Source of the DNA: an uncultured Clostridia bacterium
GTDB lineage: Bacteria; Bacillota; Clostridia; Christensenellales; CAG-917
Direction of reading: 5' to 3'
Length of the DNA stretch: 64,000 bases
Assembly (NCBI GenBank): GCA_934277615.1
Contig: CAKQUV010000002.1
Coordinates: 1 to 64,000 of the forward strand
Positions 1-7,973 of this stretch are shown piece by piece. The notes under the pieces are model-generated. The model was not told the DNA's origin and ran no database searches. It saw only the letters and a program-made list of their open reading frames with translations. Both the position numbers and the translations under genes were made by a program. Positions within the stretch are counted from its first letter, which is position 1, and every line of letters begins with the position of its first letter.

Positions 1-179
1 TGAAAAAATAAGGCGTATTGCGCGCGCAAGGTTGCTTTTGAGTGCCCATAGGCGGCACTATGTACCGTCGGCATAAAAAAGTGCACACGAGGTGAGGCGG
101 ATATATGAAAAAATAAGGCGTATTGCGCGCGCAAGGTTGCTTTTGAGTGCCCATAGGCGGCACTATGTACCGTCGGCAT
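1..179 (-). CDS. Possible partial ORF built of 35-residue repeats, runs off the left edge
   Basis: On the minus strand an ATG at 179 opens a frame that passes through both 105-bp repeat copies without a stop and leaves the window. The repeat starts with the residues MPTVHSAAYGHSKATL. An AGGAG lies upstream at about 14 bases, longer than normal spacing. No family is recognised. The open frame may be chance, or a spurious translation of a non-coding repeat, because a period divisible by three keeps any open copy open. Treated as low confidence. Confidence 0.2.
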   Translation of the reverse strand, partial: MPTVHSAAYGHSKATLRAQYALFFHISASPRVHFFMPTVHSAAYGHSKATLRAQYALFF

Positions 180-182
180 AAA
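1..182. repeat. Tandem 105-bp direct repeat (two copies, second partial)
   Basis: Positions 1-77 and 106-182 are identical by eye, giving a period of 105 bases, which is exactly 35 codons. The array is cut by the window start, so the true copy number is unknown. The unit carries a GAGGTGAGG run a few bases before an ATG-AAA-AAA-TAA mini-ORF on the plus strand. On the minus strand one frame stays open through both copies (see the partial ORF entry). I do not recognise the family. Confidence 0.85.
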
Positions 183-211
183 GTGCGTCGTAACTCCTTA
201 AATGCAATAAC

Positions 212-565
212 CCCCTTCCTCACAGTGTATGGACTTCGGCGTTTGCGCACCGCAATCCGCCTCGTTCGCTTTGGCTACAAAACATTCACCGAATGTGTCG
301 TTTAACGCGTCGCGCCCATATTCCGTTCCCCCTCCGCACTTCGTTTGAGGGAACCCACGGAACTGCTCCGCAGGGGGCAACACGACGCGATTGACTTCGT
401 AACAATCGCTATTCCGTCGCTTCGCTCCTTACGGTCTTCGGATAGATAAGTATCGTGCACTCATTATGCCACGCGCTTTGTGCGCCGCTACGCAACAACA
501 TGGCGCAGTCGCTTGTACAACCGTCAACCTCGACGCTCGACAGGCTCGCCGCCTTGCGGCTCGAA
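212..565 (-). repeat. Dispersed repeat family, copy A
   Basis: This is about 350 bases nearly identical, in reverse orientation, to 8971-9329 and matching 34831-35344. It holds several short inverted repeats, for example GCGATTG and CAATCGC separated by nine bases. Small ORFs inside it translate alike in all copies only because the DNA is alike; they lack start signals and protein-like features. No transposase is present, so it resembles a non-autonomous or structural intergenic repeat. The rest of 183-676 shows nothing but AT-rich sequence and the M20 peptidase ribosome site. Confidence 0.8.
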
Positions 566-676
566 ATCACGCCTTCGAAGTTGCATAATCTCTTATATAA
601 TAAAAAATTTCGCTTGAATAAATGCGCTTTGCGTTGTACAATTGTAATATAAATCATTTATCCATTAGGAGTTACT

Positions 677-1993
677 ATGAAATACGAAAACGGTTATGTC
701 GATAGTTTTGTTAAACTCATTCAATGCCCAACGGTTACGGGCAGCGGACACGAGTATTTCGATGCGTTCCACAAGGTTTTGGACGAGGAGTTTCCTCACG
801 TAACTGCAACCTGCCAAAAGATACAAGTCGGCGGCGACGTATTGCTTTACAAGTGGAAAGGCAAGTCCTCGGATAAACCGCTCGTGCTTATGGCGCACCA
901 AGACGTCGTTCCTGTCGTCGAGTCGGACTGGCACTATCCCCCGTTCGGCGGACAAATCGTGGACGGCAAGGTTTACGGAAGAGGCGCAATGGACTGCAAA
1001 AACACCCTCTTTTCCACAATTCAAGCGTGTGATGAACTCATTGCCGAGGGCTTTGTTCCCGAGCAAGACGTATATTTGAGCTACAGCGACAACGAGGAAA
1101 CTTCAGGCCCCGGCGCAAGCATGGCGCGCGATTGGTTCAAATCTCAAGGCATCACCCCCTTCCTCGTAGTTGACGAAGGCGGCGCGATTATGAAAAAAGG
1201 CGCAAGCGTAATGAAAAAAGATGTTGCCGCGGTCGGAATTTTGGAAAAAGGCTATGCGGACGTCAAGTTTATCGCTCGCGGAAAAGGCGGTCATAGCTCT
1301 CAACCCCCGAGAAAAACGCCTATCGCCAGACTTTCCGCATTTGTAAACTATTGCGAAAAGCACACTGTTTTCAAACCCAGAGCGTCCAAAGCCGCAAAAG
1401 CAATGATTTATGGCATGGGCGACGCGCTCATAACTCCGCTCAAACTTTTCTGCAAACTTATCGGCATCAACGGTTGGTGGCTTGCAAAGCTTGGCCCGAA
1501 GGTAAATGCGGCATACGGCGGCGGACTTTTCACCACGACTATGGTATTCACCATGTCGCAAGGCTCCCCTGCTCCCAACGTCATTCCTCAAGAGGCGTCC
1601 GTAGTGGCAAACCTGCGCTTTGCGCCCGGCGACACAAGCGAAAAATGCTTTGCGCGCCTCAAAAAAATCGCCAAAAAGTACGATCTCGAAATGGAAGTTT
1701 TGCAATCACGCGAGGCGTCCCCGATGATTGACATCAAAGGCGAGGGATTTCAAATGTACAAAAAGGCGCTCAACGAGGTATATCCCGACGTTGCAGTCGT
1801 TCCTTTCTTGGTGTTCGGCGGTACGGACTGCCGCGTATTGCAACAAATCTCCAAAAATGCAATCCGCTGCACGCCCTGCCCGCTCTCGTTTAAGCAACTC
1901 GGAGGTATGCACGCCTCCGACGAAAACGTGGATATCGACGCAATCACAAGTTGCGTAGGATTCTTCAATAACTTTATCAGGAATTACAAATAA
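677..1993 (+). CDS. M20 family metallopeptidase (ArgE/PM20D1-like)
   Basis: A 438-residue zinc-dependent peptidase or deacylase that should act in the cytoplasm, since no signal peptide is seen. The zinc-site motifs of the M20 family are present in order: HQD (His74, Asp76), GRGAMD (Asp106), the catalytic Glu pair NEE at about 140-141, DEGG at about 166-169 and a C-terminal MHASDEN histidine near residue 412. A dimerisation (lid) domain would fall at about 190-320. The length fits the family. The start is set by an AGGAG five to ten bases upstream. It stands alone, convergent with smpB. The exact substrate (dipeptide, N-acyl amino acid) cannot be told from sequence. Confidence 0.9.
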   Translation: MKYENGYVDSFVKLIQCPTVTGSGHEYFDAFHKVLDEEFPHVTATCQKIQVGGDVLLYKWKGKSSDKPLVLMAHQDVVPVVESDWHYPPFGGQIVDGKVYGRGAMDCKNTLFSTIQACDELIAEGFVPEQDVYLSYSDNEETSGPGASMARDWFKSQGITPFLVVDEGGAIMKKGASVMKKDVAAVGILEKGYADVKFIARGKGGHSSQPPRKTPIARLSAFVNYCEKHTVFKPRASKAAKAMIYGMGDALITPLKLFCKLIGINGWWLAKLGPKVNAAYGGGLFTTTMVFTMSQGSPAPNVIPQEASVVANLRFAPGDTSEKCFARLKKIAKKYDLEMEVLQSREASPMIDIKGEGFQMYKKALNEVYPDVAVVPFLVFGGTDCRVLQQISKNAIRCTPCPLSFKQLGGMHASDENVDIDAITSCVGFFNNFIRNYK

Positions 1994-2043
1994 TCCTTAT
2001 ATCGACAGATTAATTTCTTGATTTTCGATATCACGGCGCAAAA

Positions 2044-2070
2044 AAAAGCACGTCCATGCGACGTGCTTTT
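2044..2070. terminator. Bidirectional intrinsic terminator
   Basis: AAAAGCACGTC and GACGTGCTTTT form an 11-bp stem with a five-base loop, lying between the converging M20 peptidase and smpB. A and T tracts flank both sides, so it can serve both strands. Confidence 0.85.
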
Positions 2071-2090
2071 GTCTTTCAAAACAATGCGGC

Positions 2091-2546
2091 TTATCTTGTG
2101 TTGTATTCCTTCATAACTCTTTGCAGATTTCTGTTGTTTTCCTTTTCCTTGATAGCCTGGCGTTTGTCGTGCAATTCCTTGCCTTTGCAAAGCCCGATTT
2201 CCACTTTCACGAGCGCGTCTTTGAAATAGACCTTGAGCGGAATGAGCGTATACCCCTTTTGCTCAACCTTTCCGCGTAGTTTATTGATTTCCGAGCGGTT
2301 GAGCAAAAGCTTGCGTGTGCGTCGAGGATCGACGTTGTAATAACTGCCCATTTTGTAAGGCGAGATGTGTGTGCCGAGCATAAAAACTTCGCCGTTTTTG
2401 ATAATGACAAAACTGTCTCGGAGATTGATTTGTCCAAGACGCACCGATTTCACCTCACATCCCACAAGCACTATGCCTGCCTCGTAGGTATCCTCGACAA
2501 AATAGTCGTGATAAGCTTTTTTGTTGGTTGCGATAAGTTTTTCCAT
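2091..2546 (-). CDS. smpB: SsrA-binding protein SmpB
   Basis: A 151-residue protein of the usual SmpB length. SmpB binds tmRNA and delivers it to stalled ribosomes in trans-translation. Recognisable family segments are the N-terminal NKKAYHDYFVEDTYEAGI, the GCEVKSVRLGQINLRDSF stretch and a basic C-terminal tail rich in Lys and Arg (KRQAIKEKENN). It lies downstream of secG, an arrangement common in Firmicutes, where rnr often separates the two; rnr is absent here. The tmRNA gene itself was not seen in the window. The secG terminator lies between the two genes, so smpB may have its own promoter. Confidence 0.95.
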   Translation of the reverse strand: MEKLIATNKKAYHDYFVEDTYEAGIVLVGCEVKSVRLGQINLRDSFVIIKNGEVFMLGTHISPYKMGSYYNVDPRRTRKLLLNRSEINKLRGKVEQKGYTLIPLKVYFKDALVKVEIGLCKGKELHDKRQAIKEKENNRNLQRVMKEYNTR

Positions 2547-2600
2547 ACAAACAGATTATATATTACTCCCGCTCATAATTCAAGGGATAAATTTGTCGAT

Positions 2601-2632
2601 ACAAAAATAAAACGGCTCATAACGAGCCGTTG
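2601..2632 (-). terminator. Intrinsic terminator after secG
   Basis: On the minus strand AACGGCTC and GAGCCGTT pair over eight bases and are followed by a T-rich tail (TTTTATTTTTG). It lies directly 3' of secG. Confidence 0.75.
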
Positions 2633-2650
2633 CGATAATTGCTTTTCAAA

Positions 2651-2968
2651 TCAGAGATTTGTACCGACAAACTTCCACATCACAAAGCAAATGATTGCAC
2701 ATACGAGAATGAAAGCGAAGAGACCGAAAGTGATCTTTTTGAGAATGCTCTCTCTGTTGCTCTTCTTATTTTTGCCGTAAAATGTATCGCTTGCGCCCGT
2801 AATAACGCCCACGTTGTCGTTGGTGCCTTTTTGCATCATGATGACGACGATAATTGCAACAGCAGCAATTGTCATCAATATAACGAATGCCATCAACACT
2901 TGTTGTGCTGTCTCATACTTGATGCCTTGTTCAGCGGCAAGAAGAATCGAATTCAATGAATCTAGCAT
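2651..2968 (-). CDS. secG: Preprotein translocase subunit SecG
   Basis: A 105-residue small membrane protein with two predicted hydrophobic segments at about 22-44 and 78-101, and a polar connecting loop containing MMQKGTNDNVGVITGASDTF, which resembles the conserved SecG loop (QxG...ggas..f). SecG is the accessory subunit of the SecYEG channel in the cytoplasmic membrane. The start is decided by a perfect AGGAGGT seven bases upstream. It has its own promoter at 2996-3024 and is followed by a terminator. Confidence 0.92.
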   Translation of the reverse strand: MLDSLNSILLAAEQGIKYETAQQVLMAFVILMTIAAVAIIVVIMMQKGTNDNVGVITGASDTFYGKNKKSNRESILKKITFGLFAFILVCAIICFVMWKFVGTNL

Positions 2969-2995
2969 GCTTTACCTCCTAAAAGTTACTATGAG

Positions 2996-3024
2996 ATTTT
3001 AGCATATGTATATATATTTTGCAA
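2996..3024 (-). promoter_or_regulatory. Sigma-A-type promoter of secG
   Basis: On the minus strand TTGCAA (-35) is followed after 17 bases by TAAAAT (-10), about 27 bases before the secG ATG. This is a sequence match only. Confidence 0.6.
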
Positions 3025-3134
3025 GCGGTTTTATCAAATATGCCATAATTTTTGCTTGTTTAAGGCAAAAAGCGCGCGATATAGCGTAACAAAACGCCAC
3101 CGATCGTCATATAGTAATCAAAAAGGAGGATGAT

Positions 3135-3638
3135 ATGGACATCTCAAAATATGCAAGCGACCTTCCCTATCCCAAAATCGAAGTGGGGCAAAACGTCGCC
3201 GAATCCAAAATTCTCATGCCCGTCTATGCCGGCTCCGCAAGCGAATTGACGGCGGTTTTGACCTACTCTTTTCAAAAATACGTATCGCCCAAATATCCCG
3301 AAATCGCCGCCGCGCTCGAGGGCATCGCAATCACCGAAATGCGCCACCACGAATTGCTTGGCGAAACGATATACGCTCTCGGCGGATATCCCGTTATGGG
3401 CGCAAGGACGTATTGGAACGGAAGTTTTGTCAACTACACCCTTGATCCGAGAAAATATCTTCGACAAAATATCGTTGCGGAAGAAACTGCGATTCTCAAC
3501 TACGAGCGCACCATTCTCAACCTCACCACCGACAGCGTAAAGATGCTGTTGGAGCGCATAATTCTCGACGAAGAAGTGCATATCAAGATATTCAAAGAAC
3601 TTCTCAAATCCCAATTCGGCGAGGATTACGACAAATAG
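3135..3638 (+). CDS. Ferritin-like di-iron protein
   Basis: A 167-residue, mostly helical protein of the ferritin-like superfamily (rubrerythrin or manganese-catalase related). Metal-ligand patterns visible are EGIAITEMRHHE near residues 64-75, VAEETAILNYE near 113-123 and a C-terminal DEEVH near 148-152. This gives the ExxH-type pairs expected for a binuclear iron or manganese site. The start is fixed by AAGGAGG six bases upstream of ATG. The gene is monocistronic and has its own terminator. A role in oxygen or peroxide protection, or as a spore-coat-like ferritin protein, is an inference. Confidence 0.8.
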   Translation: MDISKYASDLPYPKIEVGQNVAESKILMPVYAGSASELTAVLTYSFQKYVSPKYPEIAAALEGIAITEMRHHELLGETIYALGGYPVMGARTYWNGSFVNYTLDPRKYLRQNIVAEETAILNYERTILNLTTDSVKMLLERIILDEEVHIKIFKELLKSQFGEDYDK

Positions 3639-3668
3639 CAATTTTGCAAAATCAACCTTTTATAAACC

Positions 3669-3706
3669 GAAAACAGATGCATAAAGCACCTGTTTTTGTT
3701 TTTTAG
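3669..3706 (+). terminator. Intrinsic terminator after the ferritin-like gene
   Basis: AAAACAG and CTGTTTT pair, extended by TGC/GCA after a mismatch, followed by TTTTTGTTTTTT. Confidence 0.8.
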
Positions 3707-3784
3707 CATTAGAATGCATTTTGGCGGCTTGCACAAACAAAGCAACCGATTACGTGCGAAAAACAATAATTTTTTGCGCCGTTT

Positions 3785-4240
3785 TCAGTGCTTGCTCATC
3801 TCTTTGGTTACCTCTGCAAACAGTTGTGGCAAGATACTCAAAAATAGCGAATAAGTCGCCTCGTATGCGCCCTCGTCATAGCCGTATGGATCGGCAACGC
3901 CACCGTCGCATAACGTTGATAAAGACTTGACTTTGCGCTTTACGCCGTACGTTTCCCTCACGATTTCGGCTTGCTCGTCGTCCATTGCATATATGAGGTT
4001 TGCGCTCTTCACTGCTTTTTTATCGAGGAGTTTCGCCCCTCTTGCGATATAGTACGGCACGCCGTGCCTTTCAAGTACGCTTGCGCAATAAGGATTGAGC
4101 GTATCGCCATCGCGGGATGCAAGACCTGCGCTGTCAATCTCGATATCCTTAATACCTCGCGCGAAAGCGTATTGACGAAACATCTGTTCGAGCATAGGCG
4201 AGCGGCAAGTATTTGCAGTGCATACAAACAGCACTTTCAT
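3785..4240 (-). CDS. Low-molecular-weight protein phosphatase (YwlE-like)
   Basis: A 151-residue cytoplasmic phosphatase of the low-molecular-weight PTP fold. The P-loop CTANTCRS (residues 7-14) gives the C-x5-R catalytic signature, and the general-acid Asp lies in DPYG near residue 117. Family knowledge: arginine phosphatases such as YwlE carry Thr between Asn and Cys in this loop, as here, whereas tyrosine phosphatases more often carry Ile. The ATG overlaps the stop of the preceding Sua5-type gene by four bases (ATGA), implying translational coupling. In Bacillus ywlC and ywlE are also near neighbours. Arginine versus tyrosine specificity is inferred, not shown. Confidence 0.85.
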   Translation of the reverse strand: MKVLFVCTANTCRSPMLEQMFRQYAFARGIKDIEIDSAGLASRDGDTLNPYCASVLERHGVPYYIARGAKLLDKKAVKSANLIYAMDDEQAEIVRETYGVKRKVKSLSTLCDGGVADPYGYDEGAYEATYSLFLSILPQLFAEVTKEMSKH

Positions 4241-5217
4241 ACCTCTTTGCCCCCTGCCGCTTTTGTAACTCTGTTCATAACGGACGCTTCCAAACCCTCC
4301 CCTTTGAGTTCCTCGACGATGATATAATCGTACGCCTTTTCGGCGACGTGAAGCGCGGAATATATGTTGCGCGTGTAATCCTCGACGGTAACTCCGAGCG
4401 AAATCTGTTCACGTTCTTTCACAACGTCCCTGTATATATCTCTTGCAACGATGACGGGATGCTTCCCGAGCGACGTTTGTCTGTCGTATTCGCTCACGGC
4501 GTGTTCTATATTGAGTGCCGTGACGGTTTCCACCTTTGGCGCATAGTGCGTGTATTTCATCCCCGGCGCTTTTGCGATTTTGATAACCTTCCCGTTTTGA
4601 CTCACCGCTCCGACTATATCCAGAAGCATATCTGCGGTAACCGCGCCCGGTCTAAGGATTGTAGGTACGTCCGACGTCAAATCGAGCACAGTCGATTCTA
4701 TGCCCACTTCGCAAGGTCCGTCGTCGAGAATAAGTTCCACCTCTCCGTTCAAATCCTCGTACACGTGCTGCGCGGTTGTGGGAGATATGTGCTTTGAGCG
4801 GTTTGCGCTAGGCGCCGCAAGCGGATGACTCTTTGCGATAAGCTCTCTCGTATAAACGTTTTTGGGCATACGAATACCCACCGTTTCGCCACCTGCCGTA
4901 ACCACGTAAGGGATTCTGTCGCTTTTTTTGAGTATGACGGTAAGAGGTCCCGGCATAAACCTTTGCGCAAGCTTGTAAAACGTCTCCGGGATTTCCGACG
5001 CAATGCCCTTCACCTCGTCGAGCGAGGATATATGTACGATGAGCGGATTATCCTGAGGTCTGCCCTTTGCCTTGAATATTTTTGCGACGGCTTCGGGATC
5101 GAACGCGTTTGCCCCAAGTCCGTAAACGGTTTCCGTGGGAAAAACCACAAGACCGCCCTCGTTGAGGATACGCGCGCCTTCGTCTATTCCGTCTTTTGCA
5201 TTGACAATTCTAGTCAT
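4237..5217 (-). CDS. ywlC: L-threonylcarbamoyladenylate synthase (Sua5/YwlC type)
   Basis: A 326-residue enzyme making threonylcarbamoyl-AMP from threonine, bicarbonate and ATP, the first step of the tRNA t6A37 modification. The N-terminal YrdC-like domain shows FPTETVYGLGANA (about 26-38), KIFKAKGRPQDNPL (about 46-59) and the SANRS segment. The extra C-terminal domain (about 215-326) makes it the long Sua5 form rather than the short TsaC form. An AAGG lies six to ten bases before the ATG. It sits between a lipoprotein gene (nine-base gap) and the phosphatase (four-base overlap). Confidence 0.93.
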   Translation of the reverse strand: MTRIVNAKDGIDEGARILNEGGLVVFPTETVYGLGANAFDPEAVAKIFKAKGRPQDNPLIVHISSLDEVKGIASEIPETFYKLAQRFMPGPLTVILKKSDRIPYVVTAGGETVGIRMPKNVYTRELIAKSHPLAAPSANRSKHISPTTAQHVYEDLNGEVELILDDGPCEVGIESTVLDLTSDVPTILRPGAVTADMLLDIVGAVSQNGKVIKIAKAPGMKYTHYAPKVETVTALNIEHAVSEYDRQTSLGKHPVIVARDIYRDVVKEREQISLGVTVEDYTRNIYSALHVAEKAYDYIIVEELKGEGLEASVMNRVTKAAGGKEV

Positions 5218-5225
5218 ATTTCGCC

Positions 5226-7112
5226 TTATATCAATTGATAAACCGTGTATGCTGCGGCATAACCGCTTGTAACCTTTGCAAATACAAACACTTTATTCGG
5301 GCATTTTGACGATGCGTAAAGCACGCTTCCCGATTCCATTGTAGCAGGCATAACCACGTTCTTGTTGACGTTGGGATTGAAGTTTTTGATACCGAAACGT
5401 TTGACCTCTTTTCCGTCCTCGCCCGTCGTCGTGATATAGTTCATATAACAGCCGATTTTGTAAATATATTGGCTTGATGTCGATGTAGCAATATCGCCGA
5501 GCGGTTTTGTGCCGTCGCTAAGTTCGGTTACCACTTTTCCGTCGCTGCCGATAATGTACGGGAGCGTTTTCTTTGCGTCGCTGTCATACTTCATACCTAT
5601 CGTGTATGAGCCTCTGAAAGCGGAAAGCGTGGAGTATTCAAATGGCACGACCGTTTCGCCGTAGAGGTTGAATGCGCCGTAAAGATAGCTCTTGCTGTCG
5701 TCGGGATCGGTGATTGCGGCAACAATCATATTGTTGCTCAACTCTTGTTGCGCAACGGATGTTCTGTCGTTGTGTCCGACAAGTTTGCCGTTTGCATCAT
5801 AGATATTGACGCCGCTCGGTTGAAGAGGATTGTAATAATATCCGTCAACGCTTTGCATAACAAGGTCAAAGTAGCCGACTTTCTCTTTCTTTTGGTCTTT
5901 TATGGTGATTCCGTAATTGCCGGAAAGCGACATAACAACGTTAAAATCGGAGTCGAGAATATACTGGTCGTACGTGCCGAGCTTGCCAATAATCGCCAAA
6001 CCGTAGCTTGCGTAGGTAAAACCGTCTTTGAGGTAAGACGTGGTGTCTATACCGCCCTTATCTCCGCCGTAGTACGCATTTTCGAGATATAGGAACACTT
6101 TGTCCGCATTTTGCGTGTATTCGCTCGTAGCGTCGTTTTCGGGCGTATAAATTCTGCGCTTGAAGCAGTAATAATCAAACCCGTCATAATATGCGTAATC
6201 GTCCGTAGACGCAACCGTCCAGTCCTCGTGAATGAAGAACTTGCCGTTTCCCATATACGTGATTTCGCTGTAATAATCGTCCTTGCCGTTGTCCTCGACC
6301 GTGCCGTTTGTCGTGGCAATGATGTTTCTCGGCGAGTCTGCGCTTTGCGGAATTGCAAAGATATAATCGCCTTCGGAGTTGCCAACAACGCTCACGTATT
6401 TGCCGTCAAAGCCTCTCAAACAGGAGAGTTTTGCGTCGTCGTTTTGCACTCTGCACACAAGTTGTCCTCTGCTATAAACGTCGCCGCTCGGCGTTGGACG
6501 ATAAACGGACGTATAACCCTTCACAGCCTTTGTATCGTATTTTTCGGACACGGCAATCATGCTGCCGTCCAAAATCTTGATAACGTCGTCAATGTTTGCA
6601 TCCGCTGCGCCGCTTACAACCGAGCGCGACAAAACTGTGTTGCCGCTCTTATCGAATACGCCCGCTTGGCCGTTTGCAAACTTGCACGCAATGAGGTTGC
6701 CCTTGACTCTGAGTGCGCTCACGTTTATCCAATCCGGGAAAATCTGTCCCTTCATACCGCCTTCGAAATAGACGTTTTGGTCGTCGCAAAGCACGATAGA
6801 AAGAGAGCCGTCCTTTTCCACCACAAATCCGTTGATACTCTCTATGTATCCCACGTCGCTGTTGACGTCGACGTTCTGGCTGGTTTTGGACGTGGAAGTG
6901 GTGTAAACTTTCCATCCTTCGTCAAGCACAAACTGCATTTTATAAGAGGAAAATTCGCTTTCGCTTGTCTTGCTCTTATAGATATCCGCAACGGATTTCG
7001 GCTTATCTTTATCCTTGTTGCATGCAAAAAGCATAAAGCAACAAGAGATAATCAAGCACAATGTCAATACAAACGCTATGGTTTTTGCAACAGTTCTTTT
7101 GTTTGTTGTCAT
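5226..7112 (-). CDS. Large lipoprotein with beta-propeller-like repeats, function unknown
   Basis: A 628-residue exported protein. The signal peptide runs to about residue 30 and ends in the lipobox LFAC, with the lipidated Cys at 31. The mature part is rich in Tyr, Asp and Gly and contains recurring segments such as FDKSGNTV, DANGKLVG and IGSDGKVV, which resemble WG-type or propeller repeats, suggesting a folded surface domain. No enzyme motif is recognised. Its ATG overlaps the recO stop by four bases (ATGA), and it is followed within nine bases by the Sua5 gene, so it is embedded in a housekeeping operon. That is odd for a surface lipoprotein. Confidence 0.75.
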   Translation of the reverse strand: MTTNKRTVAKTIAFVLTLCLIISCCFMLFACNKDKDKPKSVADIYKSKTSESEFSSYKMQFVLDEGWKVYTTSTSKTSQNVDVNSDVGYIESINGFVVEKDGSLSIVLCDDQNVYFEGGMKGQIFPDWINVSALRVKGNLIACKFANGQAGVFDKSGNTVLSRSVVSGAADANIDDVIKILDGSMIAVSEKYDTKAVKGYTSVYRPTPSGDVYSRGQLVCRVQNDDAKLSCLRGFDGKYVSVVGNSEGDYIFAIPQSADSPRNIIATTNGTVEDNGKDDYYSEITYMGNGKFFIHEDWTVASTDDYAYYDGFDYYCFKRRIYTPENDATSEYTQNADKVFLYLENAYYGGDKGGIDTTSYLKDGFTYASYGLAIIGKLGTYDQYILDSDFNVVMSLSGNYGITIKDQKKEKVGYFDLVMQSVDGYYYNPLQPSGVNIYDANGKLVGHNDRTSVAQQELSNNMIVAAITDPDDSKSYLYGAFNLYGETVVPFEYSTLSAFRGSYTIGMKYDSDAKKTLPYIIGSDGKVVTELSDGTKPLGDIATSTSSQYIYKIGCYMNYITTTGEDGKEVKRFGIKNFNPNVNKNVVMPATMESGSVLYASSKCPNKVFVFAKVTSGYAAAYTVYQLI

Positions 7113-7816
7113 ATTTGCTCCGTAAAGTAGTGAGTGCCTATGCGCACCCCTGACGTTATATATACAAATTCGGAAAGCAAAAGATTTGCTTTCACTCTCA
7201 ATCCGTGTGCGATATTTCTGTTTTCGCCGCTAAAATATTTTCTCGACGTTTGATCTATAGGAATATACCCGTCCAAGCCCTTGCAATGCTCGCACACAAT
7301 GCCGTCCGCGTCCTTGAAATACGCCGTACCCTCGATATTGCACTTGCACACGTTGCAATGGTCAAAATCAAGCTCGTTTCCGCATATTTTGAGCACTTCA
7401 AGCAGAAAATCCGTTACAACCTCGTCCGCCTCTTGCTCGGTAAAAGCAAGATTGTTGAGCGTCTTGAGCGCGCAAATGAAAAGTTCCGGTTGCGGCTCGA
7501 CGGAAAGTTTTGTCAACACTTCGAGTACAAGCGACGCAGCGTAATATTTCTCGATATCTCGCGTAATGGTGGAAAACGACTCTATTTGCGAACACTCGGT
7601 GATTATGTATCTTCCGCCCTTTCCGCTGAGCACGTAATCGCCGAAATTCATAGGTTCCGCGCTGTAGCGAAGTTTGGCTTTTGGTTTAAGGCAACCTTTT
7701 GCGGTGGCGGTGATTTTTCCGCATTCAACGCCGACAAGAGTGACAATCATATCACTCTCATTGTAAGGCACCGCTCTTGTTGCGATAGCTTTAATTTTCA
7801 GGTCGGCTGTTTGCAT
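7109..7816 (-). CDS. recO: DNA repair protein RecO
   Basis: A 235-residue RecO, which anneals single strands and loads RecA together with RecR. The N-terminal OB-fold begins with KIKAIATRAVPYNESDMIVT and contains GKGGRYIITECS. A C-terminal zinc-binding pattern CNVCKCN...CEHCKGLDGY is visible near residues 154-180. Length is typical. The gene overlaps the end of the yqzL-like ORF by 26 bases and the start of the lipoprotein by four. Order era-yqzL-recO matches Bacillus. Confidence 0.93.
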   Translation of the reverse strand: MQTADLKIKAIATRAVPYNESDMIVTLVGVECGKITATAKGCLKPKAKLRYSAEPMNFGDYVLSGKGGRYIITECSQIESFSTITRDIEKYYAASLVLEVLTKLSVEPQPELFICALKTLNNLAFTEQEADEVVTDFLLEVLKICGNELDFDHCNVCKCNIEGTAYFKDADGIVCEHCKGLDGYIPIDQTSRKYFSGENRNIAHGLRVKANLLLSEFVYITSGVRIGTHYFTEQI

Positions 7817-7931
7817 TTTTGTCCTTTGGTCGCGACTTAATATCCTTGTAGTCCTTCATCGCGCGATACATATTGTACCACTCGACGTCTCCGGTTTTTG
7901 CAAACATTGTCCACAACTCGTATTCGTTCAC
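7791..7931 (-). CDS. yqzL: YqzL-like small protein between era and recO
   Basis: A 46-residue ORF. Starting at GTG 7931 it reads (M/V)NEYELWTMFAKTGDV, then EWYNMYRAMKDYKD and a basic tail, ending in TAA at 7791-7793. The spacing of Trp, Phe, TG, (N/D)V and a helical end matches what I recall of Bacillus YqzL (WKVFSQTGN then YLLFKE), and the position between era and recO is the same. No good Shine-Dalgarno is seen; an AAGGAT lies about 30 bases upstream. An ATT eight codons upstream is a less likely start. The function of YqzL is not known. Confidence 0.7.
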   Translation of the reverse strand: MNEYELWTMFAKTGDVEWYNMYRAMKDYKDIKSRPKDKNANSRPEN

Positions 7932-7973
7932 GATTGTAGAATGTGCAAAAATCGGCGAATTATCCTTATTTTT

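Noticed and set aside
198..383. Small conserved ORF in repeat copy A (similar ORFs at 9157-9405 and 34806-35006)
   Set aside because: The translations agree only because the DNA repeat agrees. There is no ribosome site, the composition is not protein-like and the reading frame is cut differently at the ends.
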